NCBI RefSeq assembly: GCF_000720765.1
Contig: NZ_JODC01000025.1
Coordinates: forward strand, 26,881-90,880
Direction: 5' to 3'
Origin: Streptomyces sp. NRRL S-646
Lineage (GTDB): Bacteria > Actinomycetota > Actinomycetes > Streptomycetales > Streptomycetaceae
Length of the DNA stretch: 64,000 nt
Shown one piece after another: positions 21,890 to 29,315 of the stretch. Made by a program: the position numbers and the translations under genes. Position 1 is the stretch's first letter. The number at the start of each line of letters is the position of its first letter. The notes beneath the pieces were generated by a model. That model saw only the letters and a program-made list of their open reading frames with translations. It did no database searches and was not told where the DNA came from.

Positions 21890-22572
21890 TTCCCGGCCCG
21901 CTTCTCCTCGACGAGGGTGACGACGCACTCGATGACCTGCGCGAGGGTGAGGTCGGTGGTGTCCACCTCGACGGCGTCGTCCGCCTTGGCGAGCGGCGAG
22001 GTCTTACGGCTGGAGTCGGCGGCGTCGCGCTTGATCAGCGCCTCACGGGTGGCGTGCACGTCGGCACCCTTGAGCTCACCGCTGCGGCGGGCGGCGCGGG
22101 CCTCCGGCGAGGCGGTGAGGAAGATCTTCAGGTCGGCGTCGGGCAGCACGGTCGTACCGATGTCACGGCCCTCGACGACGATGCCGTGCTCCGCGGAGGT
22201 GGCCAGCGAGCGCTGCAGCTCGGTGATCCGGGCGCGCACCTCGGGCACCGCGCTGACCGCGCTGACCTTGGAGCTGACCTCCTGGGTGCGGATCGGGCCG
22301 GACACGTCGGTGCCGTCGACCTCGATGGTCGGGTTGGCCGGGTCCGTGCCGGAGACGATCTCGGCCTTGCCCGCCACGGCGGCGATCGCGGAGGCGTCGT
22401 CGATGTCGATCCCGTTGTTCACCATCCACCAGGTGATCGCCCGGTACTGGGCACCGGTGTCCAAGTAGCTCAGACCGAGCTGCGCGGCGACGGCCTTCGA
22501 CGTGCTCGACTTGCCCGTGCCGGCCGGGCCGTCGATGGCGACAATCACGGGCTTGGCGACGCCGTTTTCCAC
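21886..22572 (-). CDS. cmk: Cytidylate kinase
   Basis: A 228-residue kinase that phosphorylates CMP and dCMP using ATP. The P-loop is IAIDGPAGTGKSST-like at residues 12-25, followed by YLDTGAQYRAITW, the NMP-binding helix, and EGRDIGTTVLPDADLKIFLTA, the DIGT motif of the family. The start is GTG 22572 with GGAAGG upstream. Length is normal. The stop overlaps plsC by four bases. A 133-nt gap separates it from tyrA upstream in the same direction, so it may have its own promoter. Confidence 0.95.
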   Translation of the reverse strand: MENGVAKPVIVAIDGPAGTGKSSTSKAVAAQLGLSYLDTGAQYRAITWWMVNNGIDIDDASAIAAVAGKAEIVSGTDPANPTIEVDGTDVSGPIRTQEVSSKVSAVSAVPEVRARITELQRSLATSAEHGIVVEGRDIGTTVLPDADLKIFLTASPEARAARRSGELKGADVHATREALIKRDAADSSRKTSPLAKADDAVEVDTTDLTLAQVIECVVTLVEEKRAGK

Positions 22573-22705
22573 GGGGGGACACCTTCCTGGTGCGGTGTGG
22601 TGGGTAGGTGGGGCCGCGATCGTGCCCTGAACAAGGTTACTGGCTCGCCGGAACCCTTCTTACAGGCGGATGATCCCGGGGATCACTGTGCAGGGGTGCG
22701 GTTGG

Positions 22706-23791
22706 TCACTGCCGGATCGCCCACCCTCGCTCCCGCAGGGCCGCCGTGAGGACCGGTGCCGTCTGCGGCTCCACCATCAGCTGGACCAGACCCGCCTGCT
22801 GGCCGGTCGCATGCTCGATGCGTACGTCCTCGATGTTGACCCCAGCCCGGCCCGCGTCGGCGAAGATCCGCGCCAGCTGGCCCGGCTGGTCGTCGATGAG
22901 GACGGCCACGACCTCGTACGCCCGTGGAGCGGACCCGTGCTTGCCGGGGACCCGCACCTGGCCGGCGTTCCCGCGCCGCAGGACGTCCTCGATGCCCAGG
23001 ACGCCCTCACCGCGCTTGGCCTCGTCGGAGGACTGCAGGGACCGCAGTGCCTGCACCGTCTCGTCCAGGTCGGCGGCGACGTCGGAGAGCAGGTCGGCGA
23101 CCGGGCCGGGGTTCGCGGAGAGGATGTCGATCCACATCCGGGGGTCGGAGGCGGCGATCCGGGTCACGTCGCGGATGCCCTGACCGCACAGTCGTACGGC
23201 CGCCTCCTCGGCGTTCTCCAGGCGCGCGGCGACCATGCTGGAGACGAGGTGCGGCATGTGCGAGACCAGCGCCACCGCGCGGTCGTGGGCGTCGGCGTCC
23301 ATGACGACCGGGACGGCCCGGCAGTGCGAGACCAGCTCCAGGGCGAGGTTCAGCACCTCGGTGTCGGTGTCCCGGGTCGGCGTCAGCACCCAGGGGCGGC
23401 CCTCGAAGAGGTCACCGGTCGCCGCCAGCGGGCCGGACTTCTCGCGGCCCGACATGGGGTGGGTGCCGATGTACGCGGACAGGTCCAGGCCCAGCGCCTC
23501 CAGCTCGCGGCGCGGGCCGCCCTTGACGCTGGCCACGTCGAGGTAGCCGCGGGCCGCACCCCGGCGCATGGCGTCGGCCAGCACCCCGGCCACATGGGCG
23601 GGAGGCGCGGCGACGATCGCGAGGTCGACCGGCCCGCCGGGGGCCTCGTCGGTGCCGGCGCCGAGCGCGGCGGCCGTACGGGCCTGCTCGGGGTCGTGGT
23701 CGGCGAGGTGGACGACGACGCCCCGCTGGGACAGGGCGATGGCGGCGGACGTACCGATGAGCCCGGTGCCGATGACGAGCGCGGTTCTCAC
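22706..23791 (-). CDS. tyrA: Prephenate dehydrogenase with ACT domain
   Basis: A 361-residue NAD-dependent enzyme of tyrosine synthesis converting prephenate to 4-hydroxyphenylpyruvate. The Rossmann motif VIGTGLIGTSAAIALS lies at the N terminus. The substrate-binding motif GTHPMSGREKSG and the helix SHMPHLVSS, with the conserved His residues, are present. A C-terminal ACT domain (about 285-361, EVVAVLIDDQPGQLARIFAD) suggests allosteric control by an amino acid. The start is GTG 23791, overlapping the chorismate mutase stop as GTGA, so both enzymes are made together. The frame is open further upstream but that part is a shadow of the mutase gene. Confidence 0.93.
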   Translation of the reverse strand: MRTALVIGTGLIGTSAAIALSQRGVVVHLADHDPEQARTAAALGAGTDEAPGGPVDLAIVAAPPAHVAGVLADAMRRGAARGYLDVASVKGGPRRELEALGLDLSAYIGTHPMSGREKSGPLAATGDLFEGRPWVLTPTRDTDTEVLNLALELVSHCRAVPVVMDADAHDRAVALVSHMPHLVSSMVAARLENAEEAAVRLCGQGIRDVTRIAASDPRMWIDILSANPGPVADLLSDVAADLDETVQALRSLQSSDEAKRGEGVLGIEDVLRRGNAGQVRVPGKHGSAPRAYEVVAVLIDDQPGQLARIFADAGRAGVNIEDVRIEHATGQQAGLVQLMVEPQTAPVLTAALRERGWAIRQ

Positions 23792-24150
23792 TGGGCGATG
23801 TCCTTGCGCAGGGCGGCCGCGGCGCCGAGGTAGACATGGGCGATGTCGGCGCGGGAGCGGTCCGACTCGATGTGCGCCAGGACGCGCACGACGCGCGGCA
23901 TGGCGCCCGCGATGTCCAGTTCCTGGGCGCAGATCAGCGGTACGTCGACGATGCCGAGCTTGCGGGCGGCGGCCGCCGGGAAGTCGCTGTGCAGATCGGG
24001 TGTGGCCGTGAACCAGATGCTGATCAGGTCGTCGGCGGTCAGGGCGTTCCGCTCGAGGATGGCGGTGAGCAGGGCCCCGACCTGCTCGTCCATATGCCCG
24101 GCCTCGTCCCGTTCCAGTTGGACGGCTCCCCGGACCGCTCGTACCGCCAC
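23788..24150 (-). CDS. aroH: Chorismate mutase, AroH class
   Basis: A 120-residue enzyme of the AroH (Bacillus-type trimeric) class, which rearranges chorismate to prephenate. Family residues are visible: the N-terminal VRAVRGAVQLERDEAGHM with the active-site Arg, DDLISIWFTATPDLHSDFPA and CAQELDIAGAMPRVVRVLAH. It is translationally coupled to tyrA, its product being the TyrA substrate. Length is normal for the class. The upstream gap to the divergent gene at 24383 is 232 nt and must hold its promoter. Confidence 0.93.
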   Translation of the reverse strand: MAVRAVRGAVQLERDEAGHMDEQVGALLTAILERNALTADDLISIWFTATPDLHSDFPAAAARKLGIVDVPLICAQELDIAGAMPRVVRVLAHIESDRSRADIAHVYLGAAAALRKDIAQ

Positions 24151-24382
24151 GGCTCTGCTCCTCGCTGATGTACGGATCGGTTTCCTCGACCATCCAGCCT
24201 AGTCAGCCCGCGGCGGGCGGGTGCGCGACGCCCGCCCGCTGAGACGGCGGCTCCGATGCCCTGCCAATGTCACTGAATCGCCCCAATTTCGCTACTTGGG
24301 ATGGCTCGCCCCTGTGCGCCTCTTTACGTCGGGGCCGCCGGTCCGCTCTGATGGCAGGACACTCGCCTCGGGGGAGGCCCGT

Positions 24383-25039
24383 ATGAAGCGCCCTGGACCG
24401 CTGCTCACCCTGCTCGCGGGACTGCTGCTCGGCCTGTTCATGCTGTCGCTGAACGCGACGACGGGGACGAAGAGCGCCTCGTCCACGTACAAGGAGAAGT
24501 CGCCCGGCGTCACGGCCTCGCCGACTCCCTCCAGGACCACCACGTCGCCCAGTCCGTCGCCGTCGCGGGCGGCCGCGCCCCAGGGCGTCTACACCGGCCG
24601 TACCGACGACGACTCGTCCGCCGTGGCGGTCTCGCTGCGCGGAGGCAAGGCGATCGCGTACTTCTGCGACGGCCACAACATCGAGTCGTGGCTGAAGGGC
24701 ACGGTGAAGGACGACGGCAGCCTGCGCCTGACCGGTGACCACGGAGCGAAGCTGAACGGCGCGGTGCGGGGCAAGCAGATCCGGGGCGCGGCCGAGGTCG
24801 GCGGCGGGCACTACGCCTTCACCATCGACAAGGCGAAGAAGCCGTCCGGGATCTACCGGGCGAACAGCCAGGTCGCCGGCGCCAGGATCGCCGGCGGCTG
24901 GATCGTCCTGCCGGGCGGCAAGCAGGTCGGCATCGTCACCCGCGACGGAGCGCCCTCGGCCGCGCCGGCCATCGACCCCGAGACGGGCGCGGTGACGGTC
25001 GACGGACAGCGGCTGACGGCACAACCCGTAACTCCTTAA
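24383..25039 (+). CDS. Membrane-anchored secreted protein of a redox operon
   Basis: A 218-residue exported protein of unknown role. The start is ATG 24383 with GGGGAGG upstream. A signal-anchor (PLLTLLAGLLLGLFMLSLNA) is followed by a Thr/Ser/Pro spacer. A beta-rich domain from about residue 70 begins GVYTGRTDDDSSAVAVSLRG, contains IAYFCDGHNIESWLKGTV, and ends with glycine-rich strands. No cofactor motif is obvious. It is the first gene of an operon with a four-helix membrane protein and a Rieske protein, which suggests a part in extracytoplasmic electron transfer or its control. Confidence 0.7.
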   Translation: MKRPGPLLTLLAGLLLGLFMLSLNATTGTKSASSTYKEKSPGVTASPTPSRTTTSPSPSPSRAAAPQGVYTGRTDDDSSAVAVSLRGGKAIAYFCDGHNIESWLKGTVKDDGSLRLTGDHGAKLNGAVRGKQIRGAAEVGGGHYAFTIDKAKKPSGIYRANSQVAGARIAGGWIVLPGGKQVGIVTRDGAPSAAPAIDPETGAVTVDGQRLTAQPVTP

Positions 25040-25064
25040 TCCTCCTGACCTGGGAGACGACACC

Positions 25065-25649
25065 ATGACCGTCGACCCGAACGCCGCGACCCAGAGCTTC
25101 CCGCCTTCCGGACCCGCCCATCGTGCCCCGGGCCCCGCCCGCTATCTCGTCCCGGCCCTGGTCGCCGCCGCGGTGGCCGTCGGCCTCGGCGTGTACGGCA
25201 AGGTCCACGACCCCACCGGGACGGCCTTCAACCTGGCCGGGTTCAGCAGCACGGGCGCGGTGAAGTCGTGGCTGGCGTCGACCGCGTTCTTCTTCGCGCT
25301 CGTACAGCTGGTCAGCGCGTTCATGGTGTACGGCAAGCTGCCGGGCCCGCGCTGGGCGTCGGCGCTGCACCGCTGGTCGGGCCGGATCGCGTTCCTGGTG
25401 GCGGTCCCGGTCGCCGTGCACTGCCTGTACGCGCTGGGCTACCAGACCTACGAAACGCGCGTGATGTGGCACTCTGCCCTGGGTTGCTTCTTCTTCGGTG
25501 CCTTCAGTGCCAAGATGCTGCTGCTTCGCTCTCAGCGGCTCCCCGGCTGGCTGCTGCCGCTCGTCGGCGGGCTGGTCTTCACCGTTCTCACCCTCATCTG
25601 GCTGACGTCCGCCCTCTGGTTCTTCCGCACGTTCGGAGTGACGACATGA
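25065..25649 (+). CDS. Four-helix membrane protein, cytochrome b561-like (DUF6529 type)
   Basis: A 194-residue integral membrane protein with four hydrophobic helices (about residues 28-45, 68-90, 103-125, 137-190 covering the last pair). Histidines sit near helix ends: ALHRWSGRIAF, AVHCLYALGY and VMWHSALGCFFFG. That pattern resembles haem-binding four-helix bundles such as cytochrome b561, though haem binding is inference. Its stop overlaps the Rieske gene start as ATGA. Together they would form a membrane electron path from a quinol-like donor to the Rieske cluster. The N-terminal 25 residues are Pro/Ala-rich and cytoplasmic. Confidence 0.75.
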   Translation: MTVDPNAATQSFPPSGPAHRAPGPARYLVPALVAAAVAVGLGVYGKVHDPTGTAFNLAGFSSTGAVKSWLASTAFFFALVQLVSAFMVYGKLPGPRWASALHRWSGRIAFLVAVPVAVHCLYALGYQTYETRVMWHSALGCFFFGAFSAKMLLLRSQRLPGWLLPLVGGLVFTVLTLIWLTSALWFFRTFGVTT

Positions 25650-26053
25650 CCCACCGCTCGACGCGGCGCACGGTTCTCCTCGCGACGGGCGCGGCGACGC
25701 TCGCCGCGGGCTGCAGCAAGTACGGCGACAACAGCGACTCCGGATCCTCCGCGAACGCCTCCGGCGGACAGGAACTGGCGAAGACCTCCGAGATCCCCGT
25801 CGGCGGCGGCAAGATCTTCAAGGACGAGAAGGTCGTGGTCACCCAGCCGAAGAAGGACGAGTTCAAGGCCTTCTCGGCGATCTGCACCCACCAGGGCTGC
25901 ACCGTCGGCACGGTCTCGAACGGCATCATCGAATGCCCGTGCCACCACAGCAAGTACCGCATCGCCGACGGCTCGGTGGCCGGCGGCCCGGCACCGAAGC
26001 CGCTGCCCGCGGAGCAGATCAAGGTGGAGGGAAATTCGATCCGCCTGGCGTGA
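25646..26053 (+). CDS. Rieske [2Fe-2S] lipoprotein
   Basis: A 135-residue exported Rieske protein. The signal sequence has twin arginines (STRRTVLLATGAATLAAGC), with a lipobox-like LAAGC, so it is probably Tat-exported and lipid-anchored. The cluster ligands are CTHQGC and CPCHHS, giving two Cys and two His. A flexible Ser/Gly linker precedes the domain. It differs from the cytochrome bc1 Rieske (QcrA) by lacking the three N-terminal helices. ATG 25646 overlaps the upstream stop. Partners are the membrane protein at 25065 and the secreted protein at 24383. Confidence 0.9.
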   Translation: MTHRSTRRTVLLATGAATLAAGCSKYGDNSDSGSSANASGGQELAKTSEIPVGGGKIFKDEKVVVTQPKKDEFKAFSAICTHQGCTVGTVSNGIIECPCHHSKYRIADGSVAGGPAPKPLPAEQIKVEGNSIRLA

Positions 26054-26075
26054 GGCGCCGCGTACGCTCCGGGAC

Positions 26076-26813
26076 ATGCTTCCCGAGATCCTGGTGCGCG
26101 ACCACACGGTCTACGCCTGCGTGATGGGTTCGCGCGCCTTCGGTCTGGCGACGGACGGCAGCGACACCGACCGCAGGGGCGTGTTCGTGGCCCCCACTCC
26201 CCTGTTCTGGCGCTTCGACAAGCCGCCGACGCATGTCGAGGGCCCGGCCGAGGAGCAGTTCGGCTGGGAGCTGGAGCGCTTCTGCGAGCTCGCCCTGCGC
26301 GCCAACCCGAACATCCTGGAGTGCCTGCACTCCCCGCTCGTGGAGTACGTCGACGACACCGGCCGCGAACTCCTCGCGCTGCGCGGGGCGTTCCTCTCCC
26401 GCCGGGCCCACGAGACGTTCACGCGCTATGCCCTGGGCCAGCGCAAGAAGCTGGAGGCGGATGTCCGCACGCACGGCGCCCCGCGCTGGAAGCACGCCAT
26501 GCACCTGCTGCGCCTGCTGATGAGCTCCCGCGACCTGCTGCGCACGGGTGCCCTCAGCATCGACGTGGGCGACCGGCGCGAGCCCCTCCTGGCCGTGAAG
26601 CGCGGCGAGGTCCCGTGGCCGGAGGTCGAGTCCTGGATGAACCGCCTGGCCGCGGAGGCCGACGAGGCATCGCGTCACAGTCCCCTCCCCGAGGAGCCGG
26701 ACCGGGCCCGCGTCGAGGCCTTCCTCGTCCGCGTCCGCCGCGCCTCAGCGCTCCAGCCGGATGCGTATGACGAAGTCGTGCAGGGCGTCGTACACGGTCG
26801 GGGCATCGGGTAG
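26076..26813 (+). CDS. RlaP-type predicted nucleotidyltransferase (copy 1)
   Basis: A 245-residue protein of the DNA polymerase beta superfamily. The nucleotide-binding motif CVMGSRAFGLATDGSDTDRR carries the GS and D-x-D residues that bind metal and triphosphate. A helical C-terminal part follows (FERFCELA-like, LLRLLMSSRDLL). The family (PF10127, RlaP) has been linked to RNA repair, but the substrate is unknown. It follows the Rieske gene by 22 nt, yet its partner in family and context is the convergent gene at 26745, with which it overlaps by 69 nt. The last 20 or so residues are therefore antisense to that gene and likely not conserved. Confidence 0.8.
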   Translation: MLPEILVRDHTVYACVMGSRAFGLATDGSDTDRRGVFVAPTPLFWRFDKPPTHVEGPAEEQFGWELERFCELALRANPNILECLHSPLVEYVDDTGRELLALRGAFLSRRAHETFTRYALGQRKKLEADVRTHGAPRWKHAMHLLRLLMSSRDLLRTGALSIDVGDRREPLLAVKRGEVPWPEVESWMNRLAAEADEASRHSPLPEEPDRARVEAFLVRVRRASALQPDAYDEVVQGVVHGRGIG

Positions 26814-27494
26814 CGCCGAGGTCTCCTGCGCCGCGTCGAGCACGCCGTGCAGATGCTCGACGTCCGCCTGCACGCGCGCGTGGTCGACATCGGCACCCCC
26901 GTGTTCCTGCTCCGCCTTCGCCGCGATCAGCTCCGGCAGGTAGGCGGGGGCGTCCGACTCCGCCAGCAGCGTGGGCAGATGGGCCTGCACCTCGCCGCTG
27001 CGCATCAGGTGGATGCCGGTGAGCAGGACCCGGAAGGTGTACAGCAGCGGCTTGAGCTCACCGGTCTTCTCGAAGAGCCGCCACTGAGTGTTGGCGAACC
27101 CCCTGTAGTGGTGGGCGTGATGACCGGTGAGCACGCCGGGCGCGAGCGCGGCCAGCTCGCCGTGCGCGTCGGTGGTGTGCACGACCAGGGGCGAGAGCAG
27201 CTGCTCCAGCACATAGCCGTTGCGGCGCAGCATCAGCCGTACGAACTTGCGCAGGTCGTGCGTGACGAGGTCCAGTTCGACGCCGTCCCGGTCCCACATC
27301 CGGGACCGGGTCTCGTCCGGCTCCCGCAACCCCAGCAGGTCCGCCGTGGGCAGCAGGTGCACGCCCCGCAGGTCCACGTCCGAGTCGCGCGACGGGAAGC
27401 CGTAGAGGTGTGCGCCGGAGACGGTCGCGAACAGCACCGGGTCGGGCTGTTCGGCGACCACCGGCGTCAGGTCGAGGTCCAGTGCGTCGATCAT
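26745..27494 (-). CDS. RlaP-type predicted nucleotidyltransferase (copy 2)
   Basis: A 249-residue nucleotidyltransferase of the same family as the convergent gene. The active-site motif is SGAHLYGFPSRDSDVDLRGV, in which Ala replaces the usual Ser of GS but both Asp residues are present. Other shared segments are FVRLMLRRNGYVLEQLLSPL and the C-terminal helical repeat. It starts at ATG 27494, only 3 nt after the ADP-ribosylglycohydrolase stop and without a clear ribosome site, so translation is coupled. It is the third gene of the NrtR-controlled operon. Overlap with copy 1 at the 3' ends is 69 nt. Confidence 0.82.
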   Translation of the reverse strand: MIDALDLDLTPVVAEQPDPVLFATVSGAHLYGFPSRDSDVDLRGVHLLPTADLLGLREPDETRSRMWDRDGVELDLVTHDLRKFVRLMLRRNGYVLEQLLSPLVVHTTDAHGELAALAPGVLTGHHAHHYRGFANTQWRLFEKTGELKPLLYTFRVLLTGIHLMRSGEVQAHLPTLLAESDAPAYLPELIAAKAEQEHGGADVDHARVQADVEHLHGVLDAAQETSALPDAPTVYDALHDFVIRIRLER

Positions 27495-27497
27495 GGC

Positions 27498-28520
27498 TCA
27501 AGCGTCCCAGAGGGCACCGAGGGTCAGCAGGTCGCTCCGGTATTCGATGCGGTCGGCCCACTCGGTCGGCCAGGCGTCCGCGCCCAGATACGCGCCCGCG
27601 AAGGCGCCCGTCAGGCAGGCGATGGAGTCCGAGTCGCCGGATGTACAGGCGGCCCGGCGGATGGCCGTCACCGGTTCGTCGACGAGGAGAAGGAAGCACA
27701 ACAGGCCGGTGGCCAGGGCCTCTTCGGCGATCCAGCCCGCGCCGGTGGCCAGGCACGGGTCGGTCTCCGTCGAGACCGTGCGTACGGCGTCCTGAAGGCG
27801 GCCGAGGATCTCCAGGCACTCGTCCCAGCCGCGCGCGATGTACTCCTCGGGGGTGGCGTCGCCGGCATGGGTCCACAGGTCGCCGAGCCAGGTGTGGTGG
27901 TAGCGGCTGCGGTTCTCGATGGCGTACGACCGCAGCAGGCCGACGAGTCCGGTCGGCTCGGCGCCCTGGGCGAGCAGCCGTACCGCACGGGCAGTGAGGT
28001 CGGAGGCGGCGAGCGCCGTCGGGTGCCCGTGGGTCAGGGCGGACTGCAACTGGGCGGCGCCCGCCCGCTGTTCGTCGCTCAGGCCGGGGACGAGTCCGAC
28101 GGGCGCGACCCGCATGTTGGCGCCGCAGCCCTTGGAGCCGATCTGGCTGGCGTCCTGCCAGGGGCGGCTCTCGTCCTTCAGCAGGCTGCAGGCCCGCAGG
28201 CAGGTGTTGCCCGGCGCCCGGTTGTTCTCCGGCGACTGGTACCAGTCGACGAACTCCTCGCGCAGCGGCCGCTCCAGCCGCTTCGGGGCGAGCACCCCGC
28301 GGTCCATGGCCGTGCGCAGGCCCCGGCCCAGCGCCAGCGTCATCTGCGTGTCGTCGGTGACGATCGCGGGCGTGGGCAGCCGCATCTGCCGCCACGGCCC
28401 GTGCTTGGCGAGGATCGACGGCACGTCGTCGAACTCGGTCGGGAAGCCGAGCGCGTCCCCGAGTGCGAGGCCGGTCAGCGCCCCGGTGGCTGCTTGCTTG
28501 TCGACGATGGTGGCAGTCAT
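27498..28520 (-). CDS. ADP-ribosylglycohydrolase (DraG family)
   Basis: A 340-residue hydrolase of the ADP-ribosyl-glycohydrolase family, which removes ADP-ribose from proteins, nucleic acids or small molecules using two magnesium ions. Metal-binding segments are TDDTQMTLAL near the N terminus and GDSDSIACLTGAFAGAYLG near the C terminus. The opening GLALGDALGFPTEF is typical. ATG 28520 overlaps the nrtR stop as ATGA; the longer frame upstream is a shadow of nrtR. Position between a regulator expected to sense ADP-ribose and a nucleotidyltransferase suggests a shared NAD-derived or RNA-linked substrate. Confidence 0.88.
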   Translation of the reverse strand: MTATIVDKQAATGALTGLALGDALGFPTEFDDVPSILAKHGPWRQMRLPTPAIVTDDTQMTLALGRGLRTAMDRGVLAPKRLERPLREEFVDWYQSPENNRAPGNTCLRACSLLKDESRPWQDASQIGSKGCGANMRVAPVGLVPGLSDEQRAGAAQLQSALTHGHPTALAASDLTARAVRLLAQGAEPTGLVGLLRSYAIENRSRYHHTWLGDLWTHAGDATPEEYIARGWDECLEILGRLQDAVRTVSTETDPCLATGAGWIAEEALATGLLCFLLLVDEPVTAIRRAACTSGDSDSIACLTGAFAGAYLGADAWPTEWADRIEYRSDLLTLGALWDA

Positions 28521-29248
28521 GCGGGACGTCCTTCCCGGGACGGTCGGAGGAGGGGCGGGTGTAGTGCGCCGGCCGGTCCGGCGCGATACAGCGCGGCGGG
28601 TTTGCCGCGGCCGCCGGTCAGCCGGGCGGCGCCGGGCACGGCCTCGACGAAGCCGGGCGTGGCGAGCACCTTGCGGCGGAAGTTGGGCCGGTCGAGGGCG
28701 GTGCCCCACACCGTCTCGTAGACGTGCTGCAGCTCGCCGAGCGTGAACTCGGGCGGGCAGAAGGCGGTGGCGAGACAGGTGTACTCGAGCTGGGCGCCGA
28801 CCCGTTCATGGGCGTCGGCCAGGATCGTGTCGTGGTCGAAGGCGAGCGGCCGGGCCGAGTCGTACGGCAGCCAGCTCGCCCGCGCCGCATCGCTGCCGGC
28901 CTGCGGCTCGGGCGCGTCGGGCAGCAGCGCGGTGAAGGCGACGGACACGACCCGCATCCGGGGGTCGCGGTCGGGTTCGCTGTAGGTCCGCAGCTGCTCC
29001 AGATGCAGCCCGGTGACGTCCGCGAGGCCGGTCTCCTCTGCGAGTTCGCGCCGGGCGGCCGTCTCCGCCGACTCCCGCGGCTCCACGAAGCCGCCGGGCA
29101 GCGCCCAGTGACCGGCGTAGGGCTCCTGTCCGCGCTCGACGAGCAGCACATGCAGGGCGCCGGCGCGGATGGTGAGGACGGCGAGGTCGACGGTGACGGC
29201 GAAGGGCTCGTAGGCGTACTTGTCGTAGCCCGCCTTGTCGAAGGCCAT
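28517..29248 (-). CDS. nrtR: NrtR-type Nudix-related transcriptional regulator
   Basis: A 243-residue regulator with an N-terminal Nudix domain and a C-terminal winged helix. The Nudix box GGFVEPRESAETAARRELAE plus ETG is complete, so ADP-ribose pyrophosphatase activity cannot be excluded; many NrtR proteins have lost it and only bind ADP-ribose. The winged helix reads FTLGELQHVYETVWGTALDR followed by RPNFRRKVLATPGF. ATG 29248 with GGTGGG upstream is preferred over TTG 29254. It heads an operon with ADP-ribosylglycohydrolase and nucleotidyltransferase and likely represses its own promoter through the site at 29267-29283, being released by ADP-ribose. Confidence 0.87.
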   Translation of the reverse strand: MAFDKAGYDKYAYEPFAVTVDLAVLTIRAGALHVLLVERGQEPYAGHWALPGGFVEPRESAETAARRELAEETGLADVTGLHLEQLRTYSEPDRDPRMRVVSVAFTALLPDAPEPQAGSDAARASWLPYDSARPLAFDHDTILADAHERVGAQLEYTCLATAFCPPEFTLGELQHVYETVWGTALDRPNFRRKVLATPGFVEAVPGAARLTGGRGKPAALYRAGPAGALHPPLLRPSREGRPA

Positions 29249-29266
29249 GCGCAACCCACCCCATTA

Positions 29267-29283
29267 ATAGTCAGTACGACTAT
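29267..29283 (-). promoter_or_regulatory. Candidate NrtR operator
   Basis: The inverted repeat ATAGTC-5 nt-GACTAT (29267-29272 and 29278-29283) lies 19 nt upstream of the nrtR start. TAGTC/GACTA half-sites fit what I recall of the NrtR operators of actinobacteria. It covers the -10 element of the predicted promoter, as expected for a repressor site. Confidence 0.7.
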
Positions 29284-29307
29284 AAAGAGGGTGGGTGCTT
29301 TGCACAA
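29279..29307 (-). promoter_or_regulatory. Predicted nrtR promoter (-35/-10)
   Basis: On the minus strand, TTGTGC (29302-29307) and TATAGT (29279-29284) are separated by 17 nt, close to the vegetative sigma consensus. The -10 hexamer overlaps one half of the inverted repeat. Confidence 0.6.
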
Positions 29308-29315
29308 GCCCCGCG

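Noticed and set aside
24213..24239. 9-bp GC hairpin near the aroH start
   Set aside because: It lies in the divergent promoter region, upstream of both genes, where a terminator makes little sense.
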